A stretch of DNA of 62,000 nt from Bolinopsis microptera (taxonomy: Eukaryota; Ctenophora; Tentaculata; Lobata; Bolinopsidae). Position numbers and translations under genes: made by a program. This document shows positions 32,942 through 44,900 of the stretch, piece by piece. Position 1 is the stretch's first letter, and each line of letters begins with the position of its first letter. The stretch covers positions 8,316,901-8,378,900 of the forward strand of contig NC_087082.1 of the NCBI RefSeq assembly GCF_026151205.1, in the 5' to 3' direction. Under the pieces are notes generated by a model that saw nothing but the letters and a program-made list of their open reading frames with translations, was not told the DNA's origin and ran no database searches.

Positions 32942-35900
32942 TCACAACTCCTTGTCCGGGCTGACGACTGTTTCACCTCCGTCACTGTTACTGAAATTAA
33001 TTATAGTTAATTACCTCATTAACTGATTAATATAATGCACTAATTAATGTAATTGGCTGCTTAATATGCTCTACATTGTGTTATGTGTAAGTGTATAATT
33101 TTAATTGAAGGCTGATAAATCCACTTAGACTGCAATTACGGACAGTGTTAGGTTGATTAAATAAAATTACGGCCATCAATAAAACTATCTAGGAAACCTA
33201 TTATTTTAAACTTTGAAGATCAGTAAAAATAAAAATTATACGTTATAACACGATCACATCAGAGAGTGACAACAAGGAAAAATAAAGAGACATATCAATC
33301 ACTCTGGCTGACAATAGCTCTCACCTTATCAATTAATTAATTAATTACCTGAAGGTGCCGATAGAATCACTCTCATCAGACATCTCAGAAACAGTGTCCG
33401 CTCTGTCCCCCCCACTCCGGGTACTACGCGTGTTGTTCTCTCGAGCCTCACGTGACGCGTACTCGTCCTCTAAGTATAACTGGTCGGAGGGCGGGCTGGT
33501 GCTGGTGTCCATTGCTTGGGGCGTGTCTACTGAAATTATTAGCATATTTGTCATAACCACTAACATGTACCGTAGAGTAGGATCGGAATGTTTTTTCTTA
33601 CACTGCCCACACCCACTAAAAGCCGTATAAAAAACTGTTTTAGAAAAAGTAGTTTTACTGTACGTGATTATTATTACTTACTTACTATGTATTTCACTCC
33701 ATAACTACGCGCGTAACACTATTACTTATAATACTTTCAACACTACTGTACAAAAAATAATTTGAAAAAGCGATTTAACCGAACCAATATATTTAATGTT
33801 ACCATGGGGTGGCGAGTCCCCATTCATCGCAGCTTGCTAGTTTCACTGTCTCTTAAATACGGCACGGAAACATTTTCAGTTTTGTAGAGTTGCCAGAAGT
33901 CTAATTTAAATGTGTGGTCACTCATGAGTCATGGTTATATCTGCATCTCCTGGCACATGCACTGGGAAACGTATACGATAGCATTACAGTGGTGATAACA
34001 TTCAGTGTGATATTTACCTTTTTAACTTTAATGTATTATGGGAACAGTAACATTGTATTTAAATGAAACTAGGTTATTTTAACATAAAGATGGAATAAAA
34101 CGCAGTTCATTACTGTTTGTTCGCTTTTAATATTGTATCACGTCATAACTCAACTTATACATAGAAGCGAAGTCTAAAGTAAGTAGCTAGTTCGGTACAT
34201 TGTAGCTAGTTCGGTACATTGTACCTAGTAGAGCTACATCAACAACTCCACTGCTGTGGAATGTAAACTATGTGTAGTCAGTACATTGTACACAGTGTAA
34301 TTACCTGTCACGTGTCATTAACCTCATGTAACTAATTACCGCCCCTAACACGTGCAATCAGACAGGCAACACTGAATTTGTCAAACAAATTCGTGTTTAC
34401 AAATGGAGAGTTTTTCTAAACTCGTTCCTGACCTCACCAACACCCACACACGAAACATTACATTAGACCAAGCCGCTGAATGATCCTACATTCTCCACAT
34501 ATTTGTAATATTATTGCTGTACATGTAACACGACACCAATGTAATGTACTGTTGTATACAATTAGTGTGTTTACAGAACGTGCTAATTAGTTATTGGTGG
34601 TACTTGGGACACACTCAGATACGGTCTACATCAGGTTTAACAAAATACCCACCCCCCCTAAAATATTTCTCATGCCCTAAAAAATATCAGGTCTTCTAAG
34701 AATTTCCTTTTTGACACCAAATTTCCTCACAGAATATCTGCCGATCTGCCGCCTTTCTGGATATGGTGCAATATATTCGTGTAGTTCCAAGTTTTGTAAC
34801 TTTGGTCTGGTAACCTGGTACTGTACGTGTTGGGCACTGTAATGTGTAATACACGTGTGTAGAATGTACACTCCGCAAGCATCTGAGCAGCACGCTGCAA
34901 GCACGCTGGGAGCAGGATGTGACAGCTAAAAATAGCACCACCAATCAGAAGACTTCATTTTGTCACGTGATTGTGTATTGACCAATAAGGAGCTCGTGCC
35001 CGATGGTTTCCTGCACTTAGTACAATGTATGCAGGCTGTGGACCAATCACAGAGCTTGATTTGACGCGTCAGCCAATCAGAATGCCGTGAACTGGACACG
35101 TGCCAATGTATATAGTGCGATGTATTGTATAGCGGGAACAGATATAAACTAACTGTTTAAATTACCCAATATCTCGATACATGATGAGTCAACTGTCAAG
35201 AATAATGCTGCTGCTAACAAAGAACAATAATGGAGGGTGGGGTCCATTACAAAGCAGCACTCGACAAAACACAGCCCTTAATACAGTTTACAAGTATAGT
35301 TGGTTTTATAATTACGGTACTGAGCAGTACGTTTAATTATTTAACCACATCTTTGTTACCCTTACTTTTGCCACTGGTGGCATCTTTATCACTTATTTAT
35401 AGCACACTTCACAGTTAACAATCGACCCATCTCTAGACCCAATCATGCAAATGAGTTTTTGTCACCACCATGCCACCTACAACAAGAGTCTGTTATCAGC
35501 ATCACGAACAAAGGATAGGACAAAGAAGACACTCTCTGCCACACTCATAGAGCCTGGCAAACTCTAATCACAGCTACAGGTTAGTCTGGCAGTGGCTCAC
35601 ACTCTGTTGATATCTCTTTAATGAGACTTGATTTGAGGCCTCTCAACTTCCCTAGTTGAGTGCGTCCCACAACCAAGCACATTGCCTAGAAGTCCTACAT
35701 TATATATTATAATGAACCTGGACATATGTGGCGTGTAGCTCTATAAACCAAAACCAAAACCAAATAGCTGTGAGAGTGTACGTTATTATTACTAGTTTAT
35801 AAGTTTAATTGGCGTGAATCTGAAACGATAAAGGCGACCCTTTCATGACCGTCATGATAATATTAGTGGACCGGTTTTCCACAGAAATTGAATGAAATGC

Positions 35901-38900
35901 GTGTAGTTGTTTAAATGTGGTCTAACGAGGAATATCGTTTGATAAGGATGTGTAGTGTTATTAACAAGCTGTAGTAAGTCAGTATCTCAGTGTGCTGTGT
36001 GGTCCAATAATTTGAAATATTTGGGTTACTAACCCGTCACTAACCGATACTTACTAAATACTGGAACTTTCAACAAGTAGTTACCAGTTACACTAAGTAA
36101 CCAGAGCTATATAGACACGTTAAAAAAAAAGGTGGCACTAGAGATTGATTTTTTTAAATGCGTTTTAAAAATAGTCATTGCCCTTTGTTGTTTGATATAT
36201 CTAGATCGGGAGGCCGACAAAGGGGGGCCCTCCATTATTAAGGGTTAGATCATATGACGTATAATTAGTGATGTGATCCATCAGTAGAATTTAATTGACC
36301 CAGAAATGAGCTAGATATAGGGTAGAGTTCACATGTCAATTCTGTAAATCATAGCTGTACATTAAGAAGTAAACATGATCTGACTGCTCGACTCGTAGAT
36401 CACATAAGGGACGGGAGCTCTTGCTAAAGGGGGTTCTCGTATCAAGGGATGTGAGACGTACGTGCTAAAGGCATGCAAGGAGAGTGAGCCGATCAAGTGT
36501 TCTTAGGTATATATATACTGAAAGATGAAAGACAATAGTATCGCATTCTTACATTCTATCAACATGCCTACCTTCCCCAAATTCATCTCTGGTCGGACAG
36601 GATCTCAACAGCTACTTGACTCTGATGGATTCATCTACTGTCGGAAGAAGAACAAGGATTCACAACCAAGCACATTGCCTAGAAGTCCTACATTATATAT
36701 TATAATGAACCTGGACATATGTGGCGTGTAGCTCTATAAACCAAAACCAAAACCAAATAGCTGTGAGAGTGTACGTTATTATTACTAGTTTATAAGTTTA
36801 ATTGGCGTGAATCTGAAACGATAAAGGCGACCCTTTCATGACCGTCATGATAATATTAGTGGACCGGTTTTCCACAGAAATTGAATGAAATGCGTGTAGT
36901 TGTTTAAATGTGGTCTAACGAGGAATATCGTTTGATAAGGATGTGTAGTGTTATTAACAAGCTGTAGTAAGTCAGTATCTCAGTGTGCTGTGTGGTCCAA
37001 TAATTTGAAATATTTGGGTTACTAACCCGTTACTAACCGATACTTACTAAATACTGGAACTTTCAACAAGTAGTTACCAGTTACACTAAGTAACCAGAGC
37101 TATATAGACACGTTAAAAAAAAGGTGGCACTAGAGATTGATTTTTTTAAATGCGTTTTAAAAATAGTCATTGCCCTTTGTTGTTTGATATATCTAGATCG
37201 GGAGGCCGACAAAGGGGGGCCCTCCATTATTAGGGTTAGATCATATGACGTATAATTAGTGATGTGATCCATCAGTAGAATTTAATTGACCCAGAAATGA
37301 GCTAGATATAGGGTAGAGTTCACATGTCAATTCTGTAAATCATAGCTGTACATTAAGAAGTAAACATGATCTGACTGCTCGACTCGTAGATCACATAAGG
37401 GACGGGAGCTCTTGCTAAAGGGGGTTCTCGTATCAAGGGATGTGAGACGTACGTGCTAAAGGCATGCAAGGAGAGTGAGCCGATCAAGTGTTCTTAGGTA
37501 TATATATACTGAAAGATGAAAGACAATAGTATCGCATTCTTACATTCTATCAACATGCCTACCTTCCCCAAATTCATCTCTGGTCGGACAGGATCTCAAC
37601 AGCTACTTGACTCTGATGGATTCATCTACTGTCGGAAGAAGAACAAGGATTCAGCCCTCACATCTTCCTGGCGGTGCTGCAAGCACAAACTCCCTACGAA
37701 GTGTCCGCGTGTCTCTGCTATCTATCCCTCTCAGACGATTCTCTCAGATTGAGTACGAAAACCCACAACCACGAAGCAGACCTCGCAGCCCCAGAACGAA
37801 GAGAAGTCCTAACATCCCTGAAGAGGAAAGCTGAAGATCAACCTCTTTCGGCGACGCAGAACCTCATATCAGAAGCCCTGGTAGAGACGTCGACTGCAGT
37901 GAACCAGACTCTCCCTAACATCATGTCCTTGGTCAGAGTGATTCAACGTTCCAGAGCTGCAGCGTCAGGATCCTCCCAACACCAGGAGGCTACTACCTCA
38001 GAAGACTTTACTCTCCCTCCTACATGTACTTCAACCAGAAGAGATGAACCCTTTGTCCTCTTTGATGGTTCTACAGATCGGGGAGTCAGAGCAGGAACAT
38101 GAAGACACTGTCGGAGCACTCAGACTGGATAGCAGACGGCACTTTCTATGTATCACCGAAGATCTTTCCTCAGTCTTACACCATCCACTCAGTTGTAGAC
38201 AACAAATTTGTGCCTTTAGTTTATATTTTAAGTGGTGACAAGAAAGGGGACACTTATGAATTTGTTTTAGATGTTATTAAGCACTATTTTGACCAGCATT
38301 GTCCGGTGGACACTGGTACCATTTTAGTAGATTTCGAGAAAGCAGTTATGAATGCTTTTATGAAGAGTTTGCCAGGATGGGATGTGAGCAATTGCTACTT
38401 TCACCTCTGTCAAGCTGTTGAAAAGAACATTCAGAAGAATTTTAAGAAGATTTACTTTACAGATAAACTGTTTGCCAGAGCTGCAAGTCTTGTTGTATTT
38501 CTTGCTTTTGTTCCAGTGGCTGATGTCGAGGAAGTGTTCTACGAAATAACTTACTATATACAGACAAACTATCCTAAGCTAATGTCTATAGTGAATTATT
38601 TTGAGAAGACTTACCTTGGGTCAGTCATTGTGGACAGTGAGGTGAGGATTCTCCCTGCATATCCCTTAGGATTCTGGAACCATTTCGCCAGAATCATTCG
38701 GGATCCGGAGTTCCCTCGAACCTCGAACATGGTTGAGGGCTTTCACAGAGGATTTAAATCCCGAGTGCATCGCCCAAAGCCCTCTGTTCAAGAGTATGTG
38801 AGAGCAAGTCATTACTGACTTTCACATCGACAGGTCGAGTGTTGGCAAGACACCCGCTAAGAGGCGAAGGAATTGCCATACCCAACTCCACGATATCTGT

Positions 38901-41900
38901 TCATTTTACTCCACATACTCTAGCAAGATCGAGTATTTGTTTTCTGTAGCCTCAGTTTTTGGGCACGATATGTAGTAAATTATAATTAATGTATTCAGTA
39001 TTCAGTATTCAGTATTCAGTATTCAGTATTCAGTATTCAGTATACAGTATACAGTATTCAGTATTCAGTATTCAGTAAATTTGATTAATTATCCTACGAA
39101 AAAATGTCTATTGACTTGTTAATTTAAATCAAGTACGGAGTTAAACTGGGCTAGATATAGGGTAGAGTTCACATGTTCTGTAAATCATAGCTGGTGGATC
39201 ACATCACTAATTATACGTCACATCACTAATTATACGTCATATGATCTGACCCCTAATAATGGAGGGCCCCCCTTTGTCGTGCAGCCATCTAGATCTATAC
39301 CTTTAGAAATTCGATTAAATTTCATGATTCTGAAATCACGGAGTCTCTATTCCTTATATCACAGGAGTTATCGTTATTTTAGTGCCAAGGAGTCAAAAGT
39401 CACACAATTAGAAATGCAAGATGAATCAACACTAGATAATCTGAAAAGTACTACTTCACAGTCAAGTAAGAGTACAGTCAACCACTGTGTGTGGGGAAGC
39501 GACGTAATAACGGACATTGGCTCCAAGCTCTGGAACGATATTCTTATTGATAGAAATATCATCTATCTTTCTGATTTCGTTTCAGAGGAAGGTAACCTCT
39601 TAAGTTTTCAGCAATTTCTGAGAAAGTGGGGCCAAACAAGTAGTACAATCTCTTCGACTCAATATGCGAGTATAAAATTGGGAATACGTCGATTTAATAA
39701 TACCGATACGTTTACAAGTAACATTACATTTATCGATACCCAACTTTCACTTCGCTTTTGGGGAGGTAGGAATACTCCCAACTCTAGAGATACTCCTCTC
39801 ACTATCAAAGGTAGAAACATTAGAGATACCATGTCTAAGCGTTTAGATCCCAGCACCCTTCCTCCAATGAGGAACTGGAGTGCTAACCTCTCCTTAACGG
39901 ATATTGATTGGATTAGTATTTTTACGGATATTTTTACTTCTTTCTCAAATAACTTCAAACTTATTCAGTACCAATATAAGCTCCTTCACCGGATTAGTAC
40001 TTGTCGGTACATGAGATATAAAATGAAGATTGAAAAAGATAGTCCAAATTGCTCGTTATGTAATCACAACCTCGAAACTATCTCTCACATATTTATTGAC
40101 TGTCCAGCCACAAGCTCTTTCCTACAGGGAGTAAATCTGTTTATTAGATCGAATATTGACGCAAATTATGACGACCCATATCGCCACTATTTGATTTGCT
40201 TAAATCACAGAGATAAAAGTGTTAACTTCATAAATTCGGTTTGCTGTTGGTTTATTGGAAGGAGTTTCCAGAACAAGGAACCCCTATTCTGGGAGCGATA
40301 TCTTAAACATCTTAAGCTTTTCTTATTAGGTGAAAAATCGGATATTATACGGTGCCTTAAAGACGTTACACCTTGATGACCATTTTATACCCAAAGTTCT
40401 GGATCCACTATACACTCTTGTTTATTTATTTTCTCGAAATTACAGCCGTGCCTTACCTTTACCCTTTATTTCACAAGTTGTAGCCAGTGGAGTTATCTCC
40501 ACTACTAGTATTGATATAGAGTCACATTTAAAACCAGTAATATCTCTCCTTTTTCTCTCCATCTTATGTGCAATTTATTACTCTATATCCACTGACTTTA
40601 TTCGACGTATTATCTAAAAGAATTTAAAAAAATTGTGTGCGTGTGTTTTTATATTTATTTTGCTACGGCGCATGTGAAACCCCAGGGCATCCAGCACCGG
40701 AGAAGCTGAAATGACACTCTCTGAACCCTTGGTGCCGCTCAGATTTTGCCTCTTGGCTGGTAAGCCGAGTCATGATCGATTAACTCAGCTTCTTCGGTAC
40801 AACACAGACCGGAGGGTACTATTAGCCGCTTTGCCGGTGGTATCCTCCTGGTGTCCTGGGGTTTGGCAGGTTCCTCATTTAAAAATTAAAAAAAAAAAAA
40901 AAAAAAAAAAAATCATAGCTGGTGGATCACATCACTAATTATACGTCACATCACTAATTATACGTCATATGATCTGACCCCTAATAATGGAGGGCCCCCC
41001 TTTGTCGTGCAGCCATCTAGATCTATACCTTTAGAAATTCGATTAAATTTCATGATTCTGAAATCACGGAGTCTCTATTCCTTTAAATATCACAGGAGTT
41101 ATCGTTATTTTAGTGCCAAGGAGTCAAAAGTCACACAATTAGAAATGCAAGATGAATCAACACTAGATAATCTGAAAAGTACTATTCACAAAGACACCAA
41201 AATTGATATGGTGGCTATAATGCATGCAAGGAATGGAATGTCTTATCTGAAATTGTTATTGGTGCTAAAATGAGTCAATAATCACAACTTAAACGTTGGA
41301 AATAAGCCTATTTTTAGCAGTGATTATTGAATCATCTAACGTTTTTATTGGCTATCTATCATTTATTAGGGTACAAAATAGTATTAAATAGTATTAAAAA
41401 TAAATAATAATAATAAAATTTGGTAGCTTAAACACAAACTCTAAGCCCAGTGGATAAACCACAAAACTTATGCTCTATTGTGTGAAACAAAGATACTAGA
41501 TCAAGATAACCAGTTAATATGATTCAAAAGTCACATTTTCGTTATTACACTATAGTAAGGCTTAAATTAAGTGCACGATATGACAATTTATAATCATTCT
41601 ATGATTCCTATTATGTGATTTTTGAATCCATGTCTAAGCTTATACCATATTGAAGGCATTTGAGCGATAATTTTTGATCTGGGTGCTTAAATGATTCAAA
41701 AATCACATAAATCTAGCTACCGAATTATATGTAATTTTCTTTAAAGTGTGACAATTGAATCATATGTAATGTTCAAGTTGTAATGACACTTTGAAAGGAA
41801 AGGTAATGAATCGATAATCACATTTCAAAAATTCAATTAAGTATTATACGTTACTGATTGATTCATTTGTCACATTATGGAGACAAAATTATCATGGCTT

Positions 41901-44900
41901 GAGTAGTAAAAGTACTTGCCTTGTTTATTCAGTTTAAAATCAGTGTTTTGTGATTATTGATTCCACTAGGGGGGGTACCAATGGCATAAATGGCATAATG
42001 GAGAATTGGCCAATAAAAATTTCCATTTATGCCATAAAACGTATGCCATTTATGCCATTTTATGACATTCTATGCCATTGGTACCCTCCCCCGTTTGATA
42101 TAATACATTTCTATTTTCTTTATTTGTCATATGAATCTTTAACGATCATTCCAAGCGTTATAAAGCATGAAACATGTCTCTTATTCAAGTACTAATAATA
42201 ATTTGCGAATTTAAAGTCATCCTAAAGGTCAAATATGAAGACCTAAATTCATGGCATAAATGGAGAATTGGCCAATAAAAATTTCCATTTATGCCATAAA
42301 ACGTATGCCATTTATGCCATTTTATGCCATTGGTACCCCCCCTTCCACTATTACTCCAATAACGAACTTCTCCATGACCATAAACAAGTGTCACGACAGA
42401 TTACTGCAGATTTACTATAGATACCAACCTGATATAGAGCCAAAAAGTGATACATTCCCCTGATATAACATCATTTCAATACATGCTCATCTACGTGATT
42501 TTTGAATCATTATGGCACTTTTAACCATCTAAATTCTCTAAATATTAGATAGCATGCTATAATTGTGATCTATAGAGTTCATTGTTACAATCATTCCGTT
42601 GAAATTCATATCACATTCATCATTCTAAAATAATTAGTCAGAATTAACCCTGTGTGTGATAATTGCATCGTAACTCCACATTTAACCGGTGACTCTTCGC
42701 ACTTTTAACACTCAACTATCTCAAAAAGGTTCAATAATCACATTGAGAAGCAGGACACACTCACAGAATGTAAATTCATCATTAGAGGTGCAAGAAATGA
42801 ATATTTTGTGATTTCTGGCTCATATCTGCACAATTAACAGATATAGAGAAATGAATGACTTAATTATGTGACATTTGAATCTTTTTGGACCACATATTAA
42901 AATTTTGTTAAATTTCATAGCATACTCCTTGAGATACAAGTATTTTAAAATGCTTCACACAATTTTGGCAGTGAAAAATCAATCTCTAGTGCCACCTTTT
43001 TATGAACGTGTCCATATAAGTAGGGGGGGAGCCAAGTGGATATTTGTAGATATTTGTAGATTAATGTAGAATGGATAATCCACGAAAAAAGTGGATGACA
43101 TTCTACAAATTTATACATTTATCTCCAAAAATTCAGTAGAATTTCTGGGCACATATTTGAGATTAAATTTTTTGTAGATAAATGTAGATATTTGTAGATT
43201 ATTGTCAATGGATAATTCACGAAAATTCTACAAATTCTACAAATTTATCTCCAAAAATTCAGTAGAATTTCTGGGCACATATTTGAGATATACATTTTTT
43301 GTAGATAAATGTAGATATTTGTAGATTATTGTAATGGATAATTCACGAAAAAAGTGGATGACATTATCCAAATATCTACAAATATCCACTTGGCTCCCCC
43401 CCCCCCCCCCCCCCAAGTAGTTACCAGTTCCACTAAAGGGCCATCTACTTAGGACGTCCGCCAAAATCGCAGATTTTCAGATCACCCCCCCCCCCCCCCC
43501 CCCCCCCCCCCGGACGTCCGGATTTCCAGCTACTTTTAAGAGTACAAATAAAATCAACTCAAATTCATTGTTAATAATATTCAAAGAGTTGAAATAGAAT
43601 TCAAAGGGTTGAAATAAATCCAGGACTTTTTCGTTAATTCTGCCAAAATTTCCGGACGTCCGGATTTTCAGAAACCCCCCCTCCCCCTATCCGGATTTGT
43701 CCGAAATTCCAAAACCATCCCCTCCCTATTTGCCGGACGTCCTTAGTAGATGGCCCCTAAGTAACTCGCTCTCTAACCTGCGAACTTGCGAATCCCAGGT
43801 GTGATAGGAATACCAGGTACTGTTAGAACTGTTGAACCGTTAAGCTGGCAGAGGAAGTCTCGCAGTCTCAAGTGTCGTCTCCACAACTTCTGTTTGTCAT
43901 GTTCATACTCATCCTCGTGTTCCTTCAGCGACTGTAATTAATTATCTCATTAATTACCTAATAATTATCCTAATTATCATAGACAATGTCTTATCAGCAA
44001 ATGTTACAGGCGAATCAAATACCCGCGACTTTCAGACGAGACTAATTTTACCCCTGCTCCTTTAAATGTTTAAAACGTTTTACAGACATAATGTCTCCCT
44101 GATTAGATCAACCCAACAGACCCTTGCACAGATACGGAATAGAGAGTTTTGGTAAAGAATGAATTGCTAAGTTTACCAGTTTACAGTTATCATTAAAGCT
44201 AGATTTTTTGTAGAGTTTTAAGGACAAAATTCGAAATTGTTGTATTTTTCCAGTTAGGATCATAATTTCTTAATTATGCGAACCAAATCTTGATTTACAA
44301 CGTCTGTCTGGGAGTAATTTTCCCCTCTCAAAAGTTATTATATCCATAATAAGTATAACGAGGTTCATAATACATGTAAATGGATCCCTGATTTACTGTG
44401 AATTTCAGGTTAATGAGGCGCCAAGAGCTCTCTAGATAACATGTTTAGATCCGAACAAATTGGGGCAAGACTGAGGGAGAAGAATATTTTGCATTTTTTA
44501 GTTCTCTAAAGTTGATCCTGGGTAATGGTAATATAATGGTAATGTTAAATAACATACTGTAACTAAAGTGAGAATTGAGACTCCATTTATTGTTCACGTG
44601 CTTTAAAGAATCCCCGATTGACTGCGAATTGGGATCAACCGCGGATATTTATTTTTTCCAAACTCCGCGGTAAATTGGGGTTTCACTGTATTAAATTATG
44701 CTAATAAAAGGTTATTTTTAAACTCAAAAAGCTGAGACATACATGGACAATAAACTAACCTCAATGTATGCGCGTGCGTTCTGCAGCAAAGTAAGCGTGG
44801 TCAGCTTGCGTCTGTTGGGACCCGAGGGTATCACGTCTCGGAGGTTGTTCATGTAAACACGGAGCTGTGCGCGGCGGTTCTTCTCCATCTGGTTGTGAAT

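Larger units (their letters stand above)
37200..39286 (+). mobile_element. FLYWCH-type MULE transposon, right arm only
   Basis: It is flanked by the 9 bp direct repeat ATCTAGATC (37191-37199, 39287-39295), the duplication length of Mutator-like elements. The left arm has the uninterrupted site around 11694-11706. Terminal inverted repeats share CGACAAAGGGGGGCCCTCCA and continue through CATATGACGTATAATTAGTG. It encodes a broken FLYWCH plus MULE transposase. Confidence 0.9.
37105..43014. mobile_element. TA-flanked periodic-motif element, right-arm copy, with nested insertions
   Basis: Counterpart of 6939-11789. It starts TAGACACG after TA at 37103 and ends CGTGTCCA before TA at 43015. Its own sequence is broken into segments by the MULE (37200-39286), the LINE tail with its 268 bp duplication (39184-41182) and a MITE (41969-42342). 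The motif-rich part is 41270-42870. It lacks the RTE-like LINE found in the left copy. Confidence 0.85.
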
